64,000 nucleotides of DNA from Linum tenue (Eukaryota > Streptophyta > Magnoliopsida > Malpighiales > Linaceae). The notes beneath the pieces are model-generated. The model made no database searches and was not told where the DNA came from. It saw only the letters and a program-made list of their open reading frames with translations. The translations under genes and the position numbers were made by a program. Where the stretch lies: positions 52,214,963 to 52,278,962 of the forward strand of contig CAMGYJ010000008.1 of assembly GCA_946122785.1 (NCBI GenBank), written 5' to 3'. This document shows, piece by piece, positions 21,661 through 32,463 of this stretch. How positions within the stretch are numbered: the stretch's first letter is position 1; the number at the start of each line of letters is the position of its first letter.

Positions 21661-21876
21661 CCGACCAAAATGCTCATTCTCCCAAATTTTCAACCTCCCC
21701 TGCACGAAAACACCAAATCGAGGCACAACAGATGACCGAACTTCAACACAGACATGCAACTAACTCAACACGACACAAAAACTCAGAAAAAAGGGAAAAA
21801 GAAATGCAAACCGTGGTGTGGTTGCCTCCCCACAAACGCTTCGTTACTGTCTATTAGCTGGACGCCCATGGCGAAA

Positions 21877-22800
21877 CTAAGGGTCCGCGAGTTCCACCAC
21901 CAACTCCGCACGTTCGACCTCGTCTCCCAGGTAGAGCTTGAGACGATGGCCATTCACTTTAAACGGCTCAGTTTGCGGGTTGGCAATTTCTATCGTGCCA
22001 TACGGGAACACCTGGGTGACCGTGAACGGTCCAGACCACCGGGAACGGAGTTTTTCGGGAAAGAGCTTCAGGCGAGAGTTATAGAAGAGAACTCGATCAC
22101 CAACCTGAAACTCTTTCGGACCCCGCAACCGTGCATTGTGCAGGCGCTTAGTGCGCTCCTTGTACAGTTTGGTGTTCTCATAGGCGTGGTAACGCCACTC
22201 CTCCCGCTCCGACATCTGCATTTTGCGCTCAACACCTGCAACACTAACATCCAAGTTGAGCAGCTTAAGGTCCCAGAAGGCCTTGTGCTCTAGCTCCACG
22301 GGCAAATGGCATGCCTTTCCATAGACAAGCCGGTACAGTGAAGTACCAATGGGTGTCTTGTAGGCAGTGCGATACTCCTAGAGAGCATCATCGAGCTTGG
22401 TGGACCAATCCTTGCGGGACTGATCCACCGTCTTCTCCAGGATCCTCTTGAGCTCCCGGTTCGTCAGCTCGGCCTGGCCACTGGTCTGAGGATGATAGGC
22501 CACAGACAACTTGTGAGTTACACCATAGCGCGACAGTAACTTATCAAATTGGCCCTGGAAATGGGTGCCTCGATCGCTTATGATGGCTCTAGGTGCCCCG
22601 AACCGGGAGAATAGCTGCTTCAGAAAACCACAAACACGTCTAGCATCATTAGTGGGCAAAGCTTGCGCCTCAGCCCACTTAGAGACGTAGTCAACAGCAA
22701 CCAGAATATAGGTATTGCCAAAAGATGGAGGGAAGGGGCCCATGAAGTCGATACCCCAGACATCAAAGATTTCACAGGTTATAAACATATTCTGGAGCAT
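21877..22800 (-). pseudogene. Athila integrase catalytic core and C-terminal domain
   Basis: Gypsy integrase that would insert the DNA copy into the chromosome. The first part (22378-22800) shows the DDE core: DFMGPF, then SDRGTHF and the downstream [16 protein letters not shown] with the catalytic glutamate. A stop at 22378 interrupts it. The second part (21877-22305 and the codons before it) carries the C-terminal domain with [20 protein letters not shown], typical of gypsy integrases, and ends in ELVVELADP. Stops at 22801 and 22378 make it a pseudogene. Confidence 0.88.
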
Positions 22801-23104
22801 CTAATCACGGACATAGATGTTACCTGACCTCTGGCATCGGTCGCACCGGCGTGCGAAGGCGTCTATGTCCTTAAAGAGCGTGGGCCAGTAGAAGCCCGAT
22901 TGGAGCACCTTCCTTGCCGTGCGGTTTCCTCCGTGGTGACCGCCAGTAGGTCCCTCATTACAGTGAGATAGAATGCCCTCCATCTCACTCTCCATAAAAC
23001 AACGACGAATGATCCCGTCGGCTCTGATCCTGAAGAGATGAGGGTCATCCCATAAGTAATGCTTCAGGTCGGAGAAGAACTTCCTCTTGGTGTGAGTTGT
23101 CATC
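22801..23104 (-). pseudogene. Athila integrase zinc-binding (HHCC) domain
   Basis: Reads through H-H-C-C: the segment GGHHGGNRTARKVLQSGFYW followed by CDRCQRSGN is the standard integrase zinc finger. The reading starts at the edge of the inserted solo LTR (its first codon is MTTHTKRKF) and ends at a stop at 22801. Upstream, pol resumes beyond the solo LTR at 24465 with LPKG in the matching frame. Confidence 0.85.
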
Positions 23105-24464
23105 TGACTCGCTGTTACTGTCACTCTAGAAAATGGCCAAGTGTAACCACTTCCTAAAGCGTAGTATAGCGGGTTTGGGTTTTAATGTCAACCCAGGTCC
23201 TAGATGTGATGACTACTCAGTGAATTCGTATTATCTAGCGAGGAAACTTTAGTGAAGTTCTAAACTAACAAGCAAGCAAAGTAACTCAAACGGTTGTTTT
23301 CAGGTTAAGAGAGGTCACCCGGATATGGTTCCCCCTAGTCTGCAGTTAAGCCGGATTGTAATTACCAAGTTCAATTTCTATGATAGTTATACTGCGGAAG
23401 GTTCTTAAACAGTCTGAAGTCTCGACTAAAGGTCTCCAGACCCTCTCAATCTGAGTCTCTAGCTGGCGACTAACCTACACCGGAGTAAACAGATTGAGGC
23501 CCTAAGAACAAAACCTCCACTACCGGAGTAAAACCGGTACAGAATAGTGAGTTGGTTCCTCGACTAAAGTCACCAACTCCCTACCTTCAATCAAGGATGC
23601 TCTATCAACCTAGTCAGATATTCTCATTCTAGGTCAAAGCAGAAACAACAGGAATTTGATCAGGATTCAAGTCATTCAATCATTCAAACCTCAATCGAAT
23701 ATAATCAATTCATAGAAACAGTACTTGGGTTCATACAATCAATCTCAACATACAGAACTAGGGTTTCCCACACCCAGATGAATGGGAGAACTACTCCATG
23801 GAGAAAGAAGCAAAAGCAGAATCAGACGCGGAAATCATACTGTGAAGATGGATTTCTGCTCCTGGACGTTGAATCGGCACTTCTCCAAGCTCAAACCAAG
23901 CTCCAATGGTGTTGAAGATCGATCTAGGGCGCTTGGAGACTCTTGTTCGTCGCTTTCTCTCTCTAGGAATCGCTCTATCTCTCTCAAAACTCGAATCCCC
24001 TTCTCTTTGGCTGAAAATCTGCCTAAAAGGGCATCATTGGCCAAAGCACGGTCGAGGGCACGGCCGTGCTTTGCCTCAGCCCGCCCGTGTTTTGCCTCAG
24101 CCTTAAAAGCACGGCCACGGGCAGCTTGAAAACACGGTCGTGTTCAGGCTAAAACACGGCCGTGTTTTCCTCAGGCCTGCCCGTGTTTTTTAGGTGGTTC
24201 AAGCCACACTTGCAAAGTCTCGGCCATAAAAGCACGGGCAGGAACACGGCCGTGTTCTGAGGCCTCATGCCCGTGTTTTGGCCCTGGCTTGTCCAAACGC
24301 CTTCCAAACAATCCGAAACTCGTGCTTGGCCTTCCCTTTGACGCCTGGGACCTGAAATAGGACAAAGTAGCACAACCCGGCGTAAAATAGGCCAAAACAC
24401 ACAACCATGCTCCGCAAATGGATAAGAAATAGGGGTATAAAATCATGTAATTATATCGTTATCA
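23105..24464 (-). mobile_element. Solo LTR of a related Athila family inside pol
   Basis: A 1360-bp LTR, TGACTCGCTG...CGTTATCA, aligned over its length with the two LTRs of the host element but clearly more different from them than they are from each other. It is flanked by a perfect 5-bp duplication, TCATC (23100-23104 and 24465-24469), and splits pol cleanly between RNase H and integrase. Its U3 array is built on another palindrome, AAAACACGGCCGTGTTTT (24151-24168), with further CACGGCCGTG-type copies. No internal coding region, so it is a solo LTR left by LTR-LTR recombination. Confidence 0.92.
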
Positions 24465-24861
24465 TCATCCCCTTGGGCAGCTGTTGGCCCACCAAATAGT
24501 TCGCAAAATCGGAATACCAGGGGGTGACACTCTCCACCAGGCACATCATCATCAGTCTCTCATCTGGGAAGGAGTCGTTGATCTCCTCCACGAGGTTGTC
24601 CGCAGGAGGTGCGTCCAACCGGGAGAGGTGATCAGATGCAACATTCTCCGCTCCCTTCTTGTCCCGAATCTCAATGTCAAACTCCTGTAATAATAAGATC
24701 CATCATATGAGCCAAGACTTGGAATCGGCCTTGCTCATCAGGTATCGAATCGCGGAGTGATCTGTATACACGGTCACATGGGACAAGATCAGATAGGGAC
24801 GAAATTTTTCGAAGGCAAACACCACTGCGAGCAGCTCCTTCTCCGTGGTGGTGTAATTCTC
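24465..24861 (-). pseudogene. Athila RNase H domain and linker
   Basis: Continues pol after a TAG stop at 24862-24864. It shows the gypsy RNase H signature (TTTEKELLAVVFAFEKFRPY, then VTVYTDHSAIRYL with the catalytic aspartate, and KKGAENVASDHLSRL at the end). A second stop, TGA at 24703-24705 in SWLI*WILLLQEFD, looks like a CGA to TGA change of an arginine. RNase H would remove the RNA template. Confidence 0.85.
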
Positions 24862-27201
24862 CTAGGCATCATTGAGGGTCTTCGAGGCGTAGTAGATAGG
24901 TCGGAAGTGTTGATCTCGCCTCTGTCCCAAGACAGCTCCAACAGCAAAGTCACTGGCGTTGCACATCAGCTCAAATGGTAGGGACCAGTCAGGAACAACC
25001 ATGATAGGAGCTTGGGTGAGCTTCTCCTTCAAGGTTGTAAACGCCGCTGTGCATGCATTAGTGAACTGGAAGGGGGCATCCTTCTCAAGAAGTTTAGTCA
25101 GGGGCAGGGCGATCTTCGAGAAATCCTTGATGAACCGCCTGTAGAACCCTGCATGGCCTAAAAAACTCCGGATCCCCTTAACAGATGTAGGGGGAGGCAG
25201 CTTGCTGATAGTCTCGATTCTTGCTCTGTCCACCTCAATCCCCATCTTGGAGATCTTATGCCCAAGAACTATGCCTTCTCGAACCATGAAGTGACACTTC
25301 TCCCATCTCAGTGCTAGGTTTGTTTCTTCACACCGTTTAAGGACAAGCTCCAGGTTATGGAGACAGTGAGAGAATGAGTCTCCATAAACCGAGAAATCGT
25401 CCATAAATACCTCCATAATCTCGCCGACCAGACGGTCAAAGATGGCGAGCATGCATCGCTGAAAGGTGGCCGGGGCATTGCATAGCCCGAATGGGATCCT
25501 CCGGTAGGCAAATGTGCCGAAGGGACAGGTGAAAGTGGTCTTCGCCTGGTCCTCCGGTGCAATAGGGATCTGGAAGTACCCGGACATCCCATCTAGGAAA
25601 CAATAGAACTCGTGCGCCGCCAATCTCTCCAGCATCTGGTCAATGAACGGCAGCGGGAAGTGGTCCTTCCGAGTGGCGTCGTTGAGACGCCGATAATCAA
25701 TGCAAACATGGTACCCAGTCACCGTGCGCATCGGGATGAGCTCATTCTTCTCGTTAGGCACCACGGTCATCCCACCCTTTTTGGGTACCACATGGGTGGG
25801 ACTAACCCACTCGCTGTCGGAAATGGCGAAGATGGTCCCCGCGTCCATCAGCTTCACGATCTCTGCCCGAACCACCACCTCTAGGTTCGGTGTCAATCTT
25901 CTCTGCGGCTGTCTCACTGGCCGCATCTCATCCTCCAGCAGTATCCGGTGGGAGCAAAAGGAGGGGTTGATCCCCCAGCACCAGTCTGCCCTTCTGCTCG
26001 GGTGTGAGGGTCGAGCTGATGATGACTGGCAGCTTATTCCCCTCCCAGAGAAATGCATACTCCAAATGAGGAGGGAGGGGCTTAAGCTCCAGCTCTGGTG
26101 GTTCCTCCAAGGAGGTAGTGATGCGGATTGAGGATGAGATCGGTTTGAACAGCCTTTCCCCTCCAAGAATGGGCCACTCTCCAGCGCGGCCAACTGCTCC
26201 GCCAGCTGCGGCTCCTGCGATGCCTGCTCACCTATCAAAATACAACGCTCAAGAGCATCGTCAGTACCCGCACTCGTTATGGGGAGTGTGGTCTCAAAAT
26301 CAGTAAACACATCACAGTAATCTATGTCATCATGCAAATGAGAGTGTTTCCCATTCTCATACACAGAAAAAGTAGCCTGCTCATCACCAGCACGCAGGAT
26401 CAATTTAACACTATGCACATCAATAAGCGCCTTGGCGGTGGCGAGAAACGGTCTACCCAAAATCAAAGGCACATCCACATCCTCATTTATATCCAAAATA
26501 ACAAAGTCAACAAGATATGTGAATGCACCAACATTAACAAGCAGATCCTCAGTGATACCCCTAGGATGCACGATGGAACGATCAGCCAACTGAATGCTCA
26601 TCCTAGTAGCTCTAGGTTCACATAGGTCGAACTTTTTAAACAATTTGTAGGGCATGAAATTTATTCTAGCGCCTAGGTCTACCAAGGACTTTCCTACATG
26701 CATGCTGCCAATAACAAGAGGGATAGTGAAACTCCCTGGGTCTTTGCGCTTCTCGGGCAGCTTGTTCTGCAGGATAGCAGAACACTCCTCGCTCAGCATC
26801 ACTGTCGAAAAATCCCCAAGTTTCTTCTTGTTGGTGAGGAGGTATTTCATGAACTTGGCATACTTGGGCATCTTCGACAGTGCCTCCACGAACGGCATGC
26901 TGATGTTGACCTGTTTCAACATTGCCATGAACTTGGCAAACTCTGTCTCCAGCTTGTCTTTATGTAGGCGAGTGGGGAAGGGGAAGCTGGGGGATATGCT
27001 CCTTAACCACAGGCTGCGGCTTGGGAGCAGGTGCTTCTTTGTCTTCCCCCACTTCTGCATTATCAGCGGGAGGTGTTGAAGCAGGTAGTGGCTCGTCTCG
27101 CCCGGGCTGGACAGGAGCAGCAGATATGGTCTTGCCACTCCTGGTAGTGATGGCATCCAGCTGCTGGTGAGGCTCACGAGGGTTCGGAATAGTGGTGGCA
27201 T
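24862..27201 (-). pseudogene. Athila protease and reverse transcriptase (779-residue open frame)
   Basis: The long open frame holds the Athila protease region (SLVDLGARINFMPYKLFKKF, with DLGA) and the complete gypsy reverse transcriptase: WVSPTHVVPKKGG, RRLNDATRKDHFPLPFIDQM, PFGLCNAPATFQRCM and the catalytic EVFMDDFSVYG, then LGHKISKMGIEVDRARIETI. It is less intact than it looks. Roughly the first 75 residues and residues 347-405 are in the wrong frame compared with the family; the family-like EEPPELELKPLPPHLEYAFL lies in another frame at about 26050-26110. So an upstream frameshift and a compensated pair of frameshifts are present. The RT core itself is continuous. Confidence 0.88.
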
Positions 27202-28805
27202 GTAGAGTCCCCGGTGCCCTGGTAGTGTTTTGGCGAGCTATGCCCCCAATCTGATTTTGTAGATCTTGCAGAATGGCACCTTGGTTTCTCTGGTTTGCCT
27301 CCAGTGAGGCTATGTTCTGATCCATCCTCGTGAAATTCGCCTGGCTGGTGGTCATGAATGCCTGCAAAATATTTTTCAGATCCGTCGTCTGATTATCTGG
27401 ATCTGCAACTGCTGGAGGCTGGGCATACAGACGCTGGGGCTGCTGGAATGGCTGCCCCTGCCTAGGCTGGTAGGGCTGCTGCTGTGGTGGTGGCCCCTAC
27501 CTAGCCTGGAAGGGCTGCCTCTGCTGAAAACCACCCGCTGGTGCTGGGAAACCAGGTGGTTTAGTGGTGTTGTTACCCCAAGCGAAGTTGGGATGCTGGC
27601 GCCACCCCTCGTTGTATGTGTTGCTGTATGGGTCAAGGCGCCGAGCATTGGCGATGAAGTCCACCTGTTCTTGGGGAGTAGAAGACTCTCGCATAGCCTG
27701 ACAGTCCTCCACCAGATGATACGGGCTCTCACACCACTGGCATTGAGCTACTAGAGGCGTAGCCAAACCTCGGCCCGGAATAAGACTGTAGGGCTGCTTC
27801 AATGTCTGCACTAACACGGCCACCTACTGCTCGAGCCCGTACCTGGCCTCCATGGCGTGCACACCACGGTCCCTGGGATTTCTGCCTCTGCTGCTCTGCC
27901 CCCAGGAATGATCTTTGGCATCCAAGGTACTAATCATCTGGTTCAGCTCGGGTGGAGTCTTAGTGAGAATATCCCCTCCTGGGCATAGAGACTCAATCAC
28001 CCTCTGGCTGTCCGGGGAGAGAGCACTGTAGAATTTCCCCACTGTGAATGCATCACTGAAGCCATGATGGGGACACTGTCAGAAATATCCCATGTACCGC
28101 TCCCATGCATCACGAAGTGACTCGTCTGGCTCTTGGCGGAAGTGAGTGATCTCCCGCTGAATCTCTGTGGTCTTCGATGTTGGGTAGTACGTGTGCACGA
28201 ACTTGTCTGCCAGATCGTCCCAAGAAGTAATGGAAAATGGGGGGCTGGGTCTCCAACCACCTCTTAGCATTCCCCGCCAGAAAATGGGGGAAGAGGTGAA
28301 GGTGGATTGCGTCATCAGGGACACCGTTTAGCTTGAACCCGTTCGTCAGCTGCAGAAAATGGGAAAGATGCACCCTTGCCTCCTCATCCTTCAGGCCATG
28401 GAACTGGATAGAGGATGTAATGAGTTGAATCCAACATGGCTTGATCTCGAAGTTGTTCGCTGGAATGGGCGGATAGAGGATGACTGGGCGGATATCAGCA
28501 ATCCGTGGAGTGTAGTAGTACTCCAAGGTGGGACCCGGTGGTGGTGGATGATGATGAACCCCATCTGCCTGGGGTATGGGGTTTTTCCCCAAGATCTGAT
28601 TCACCGGGGGAACCTGGAGAGGATTCCCCGGGGGTGGGTTGTGTTCGCCTTCCATCTCATACTCTTCCTCAAAATTGCTGCTCAAGTGGCCGTCTATGCG
28701 CTCTTCCGTAGCCAGTCTAGCTCGTTGTTGTCTACTAAATTGGCGGCAGGTGCGTTCAAGCTCTGGATCCAACGGCAGTAAACCTCCCGAGTGGCTATGG
28801 GTCAT
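26960..28805 (-). pseudogene. Athila gag
   Basis: Minus-strand Gag with the Athila start (DPELERTCRQFSRQQR), the capsid core (LKDEEARVHLSHFLQLTNGF and WDDLADKFVHTYYPTSKTTE) and one zinc knuckle, CQWCESPYHLVEDC (CX2CX4HX4C), typical of this lineage. Downstream is the conserved QLDAITTRSGK. It is broken by a frameshift near 28240-28320, by stops at about 28078, 27824 and 27497, and by a frame change at about 26970 into protease. Gag would form the particle; this copy cannot. Confidence 0.87.
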
Positions 28806-28928
28806 GCACTATCTGCACATAGTCAAGCAATGCAAACTCGTGAAGGCACAAGTGGGAAAGAACAAACAATCAAAGCGAAAATGAAAATACTAAAGTAACA
28901 GAAATCACTTTTCTTCAACAACCTAGCC

Positions 28929-28947
28929 GTCCCTGACAACGGCGCCA
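28929..28947 (-). promoter_or_regulatory. Primer-binding site of the Athila element (Asp tRNA type)
   Basis: On the minus strand TGGCGCCGTTGTCAGGGAC follows the 5' LTR after six bases (AGTTTT). It resembles TGGCGCCGTTGCCGGGGA, the tRNA-Asp site used by Athila elements. Confidence 0.85.
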
Positions 28948-28953
28948 AAAACT

Positions 28954-30303
28954 TGACTCACTCCTACTGTCACTCTAGAAATTGGCCAAGTGTAACCACT
29001 TCCTAAAGCATAGTATAGCGGGTTTGGGTTTTAATGTCAACCCGGGTCCTAGATGTGATGACTACTAAGTGAATTCTTATTATCTAGCAGTGAAACTTTA
29101 GTGCAGGTCCAAATTAACAAACAAACAAACCAAGTTAAACGGTTGTTTTCAAGTCGAGAGAGGTCACCCGAATATGGTTCCCCCTAGACTGTAGTTAAGC
29201 CGGATTGAAATTTACCAAGTTCAGTTTTAATGATAGTTATACTGCGGGAGGTTCTTAAACAGTCTGAAGTCTCGACTAAAGGTCTCCAGACCCTCTCAAT
29301 CTGAGTATCTAGCGGGCGTTTAACCTCCACCGGAGTAAACAGATTGAGGCCCTAACGAACCAAACCTCCACTACCAAAGTAAATTCGGTACAGAATAGTG
29401 AATTGGCTCCTCGACTAAAGTCGCCAATTCACTACCTTCAATTAAGGGTGCTCTATCAACCTAGGCAGATATTCTCTTTCTAGGTTAAAGCAGAAACAAC
29501 AGGAATTTGATCAGGATTCAAGTCATTCAATCATTCAAGCCTCAATCGAATATAATCAAATCATAAAATCTGTACTTGGGTTCATACAATCAGACCTAAC
29601 ATACAAATCTAGGGTTCTCCATACCCAGATGAATGGGAAAACTATTCCATGGAGAGAGAAGCAAAAGCAGATTCAGACGCGGAAATCATACTGTGAAGAA
29701 TGAGTTTCTGCTCCTGGTCGTCGATCGGCACTTCTCCAAGCTAAAGCCGGGCTCCAATGGTGACGAAGATCAAGCTAGGGCACTTGGGAACTCTGGTTCG
29801 TCGCTTTCTCTTTCTAGGAATCGCTCTGTCTCTCTAAAATTCGGAACCCTTGATTTTGAGCCTTCTTTTCCTTTAAAAAGTTTCCTGTCGTGATACCCCG
29901 TCGGGTATTTTGGGTCTCGACCAGGTATGTGTAAAACGCACCGTTGTGCAACAGGGAAAATCCCCGATCATGGCCAATAATCCCTGACCGGAGATTTTTG
30001 CCTCCTGCCCGGGCCCCCCTCTGTTTCTCACGGACGCCCAAAGTGTCAGATCCCCAGTCATGGCCAGATAATACCCGACCGGGTATTTCTGTTCATGGCC
30101 GGGTATTTTTGCTCTCCAGCACACTTCAAACCTCACTTGCTCCTTTCGACCCGAATCTCGTTCCTTCGCCTCGATTCCAACACCGGGCCCTGAAATATGA
30201 CATAAACGCACAACCTAGCATGAAATCGGCTTAAAACACGAGAATCAACCTCTCAAACGGCTCAAGAATAGGGGTAAAAACAGGTGTAATTATTGGTCTA
30301 TCA
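28954..30303 (-). repeat. 5' LTR of the Athila element
   Basis: About 1350 bp, same ends as the copy at 15379. The palindrome array is at about 29890-30115. Followed on the right by the duplication GTGGG (30304-30308). Confidence 0.92.
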
Positions 30304-32335
30304 GTGGGAATATTCTTGGTTAGGATCATGACTGTGTTCACTGTTTACAAGCAAAGCTTTCACAGAATTCTTTTACTTCCAGTGAGACAGTGTATTCACC
30401 TCCATTTGATCTTGTTCACACTGATTTGTGGGGTCCATCTTCCATGACTTCTCGTATGGGATTCCTGTACTTTGCTTTATTTGTTGATCATGCTACAAGG
30501 TTTACCTGGGTGTTCTTTCTTCGCCAGAAGTCCGAACTATTTTCTATAGCACAGGAGTTTCTTCAGATGATATTGACACAGTTTGGTAAAACTGTTAAGA
30601 TATTACGTTCCGATCCGGGTGGTGAGTTTACTTCTCATCCTTTACAGGGCATGCTACAAGAGCAAGGTATCCTAATACAGTAGTCGTGTCCTGGAGTTTC
30701 TCAGTAGAACGGTTTGGTAGAGAGAAAGCATCGACATGTTCTCGAGCTTACTCGAGCTATTCTGTTCCATTCGCAGGTTCCCTCTAGTTTTTGGGTTGAA
30801 GAAGTTCACACAGTTTTTTATTTGATCAACCGTCAGATCACATATGTTCTGTAGGATCGGAGTCCATACCAGATGCTGTCTCAAAGCTTCCTAATTATGG
30901 CTGGTTACGTGTGTTTGGGTGTGCATGTTATGTTCTCTTAGCTCGAAGAGAACGGAATAAACTATCACCTAAAGCAGTTCGGTGTGTATTTCTCGGCTAT
31001 AGTTACAAGCATAAAGGTTATGTCTGATACGATGTTGGGAATCGGCGTATACGGATATCGTGTCATGTGGTTTTTCTTGAAAATACTTCGTACTATGCTT
31101 CATCGGATCCAGCCACGTCATCCTCTCCAGATCTCTCATTTTTACACTCCTTTAATTTTCCAACTTCGGTGAAATCCCATGTAGATGATACGGGCCATGA
31201 TAATGGACCATCTACTAGCTTAGAGATGGACACTTCCTCAGCGTCAACCTCATCTAGCTCCTCTTCCGCTGTTTCATCCTTGGCATCTTCAAGCTCTTCG
31301 TCCACTTCGTCCAGCGGTGATTCCGATGGTGATTCCCCAACCCACACTACCATGGCTTCGTCCACTCGCTCAGGTAGTTCCAGTTTCGAGGCCTCTGTGG
31401 ATTCCCTTCACTTGGCCGATGAAGTTGGGCCACCTCTGCGTCGTTCCGACCGGGTTACTAAAGGGAAGCCTCCTGCACGTCATTTAGATTTTGTAGCCTT
31501 CTGTATACCATCTATTGTCATTCCAAAAACTTATAAACAAGCCAAAGGGATTGAGTGGTGGGACAAGGCGATGCAAGTGGAGACAGATGCTCTCGAAGCA
31601 GCTCAAACATGGGAGCTAGTTCCGTGGCCACCGAACGTTTCAGTCATAGGTAGCAAATGGGTATATAATGTGAAAATGCTGCCCGATGGGGAAGTGGAGC
31701 GCTTCAAAGAGTGAGTGGTCGCTCAGGGATTTCGTCAGGAGTATGTTGTGGATTATGCAGAGACTTTTGCTCCGGTGGCCAAAATGCAGACAGTTCGCAG
31801 CTTACTGGCGAACTATGAAGGGATGGTCACTTCTACAATTAGACGTGAAAAATGCTTTTCTTCACGACGATCTCAAAGAAGAAGTTTATATGGTTTGCCA
31901 TATGCGTCAGTCGTTATATGGCCTGAAGCAGGCGCCTCGAGCGTGGTTTGAAAAGCTTCAGGATACCATTTTGCAGGCTGGGTTCATCTAGAGTACTAGT
32001 GATCCATCTCTCTCTTTGAAACACTGTTTGTAGCCTCACCGTGATTCTAATCTATGTGGACAACATGGTGGTGAGCGGAGATGATAGGGAGGGTATTCAT
32101 GAGCTCACCGAGGTTTTGAGATCAGCATTTCATCTCAAGGAATTATGAGATATTTCCTACTTCCTGGGATTAGAAATCCATCGGTCGCAAGAGGGTATAC
32201 AAGTGGGGCAACGAAAGTATATCATGAACTTACTTGAAGAAGCGCAGATGGAGGATTGTGTACCTTGCTCCACTCCTATGGAGCAAAATCTCAAGATGCG
32301 TCAGTCGGATGGTTGTGGGAAAGTCACATGGGTTT
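30304..32335 (+). pseudogene. Copia B integrase, reverse transcriptase (right part)
   Basis: Continues copia B after the Athila insertion. Integrase core: FDLVHTDLWGPSSMTSRMGF (30402-30461), ILRSDPGGEF, then NGLVERKHRHVLELTRA after stops. The RT part begins with WWDKAMQVETDALEAAQTWE and [20 protein letters not shown] (to 31714), then [33 protein letters not shown] and [16 protein letters not shown]. The catalytic YVDD is YVDN (IYVDNMVVSGDD, near 32051), so one catalytic aspartate is lost. Many stops and frameshifts; the reading fades near KMRQSDGCGKV at about 32325. RNase H and the 3' LTR are absent. Confidence 0.85.
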
Positions 32336-32463
32336 CGCTTCCCCCTAACCGCTACCATGCTACGTGGGTTGGAACGATTGCCTTGGGCATGTTAATCGTG
32401 AACCGCAGAGGAAAGCGTATGTGGTTTGAGAACACAGCCTTGATTGCTAAACCGAGGTGGGGA
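32336..32463. other. Junction segment of unclear origin
   Basis: About 130 bp between the end of copia B and the Athila-like LTR. No convincing copia continuation and no target duplication; probably a rearrangement junction. Confidence 0.3.

Larger units (their letters stand above)
20860..21876 (-). other. Spacer between pol and third ORF of the Athila element
   Basis: One kilobase without a supported gene. The part nearest pol holds a palindrome array shared with the LTR (separate entry). The part 21100-21320 is GC-rich and purine-rich on the plus strand. Confidence 0.6.
15379..30303 (-). mobile_element. Athila-type Ty3/gypsy retrotransposon, 14.9 kb
   Basis: Two direct LTRs (15379-16739 and 28954-30303), a 5-bp GTGGG duplication, a tRNA-Asp-type primer-binding site, a polypurine tract, gag-pol typical of the Athila lineage and a third ORF after pol define a complete, minus-strand element. 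Gag and pol have several stops and frameshifts, so it is not autonomous. It contains two later insertions: a solo LTR at 23105-24464 and a Mutator-like element at 17649-19023. By eye the first 260 bases of the two LTRs differ at about 11 positions, which suggests a fairly young insertion. Confidence 0.93.
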
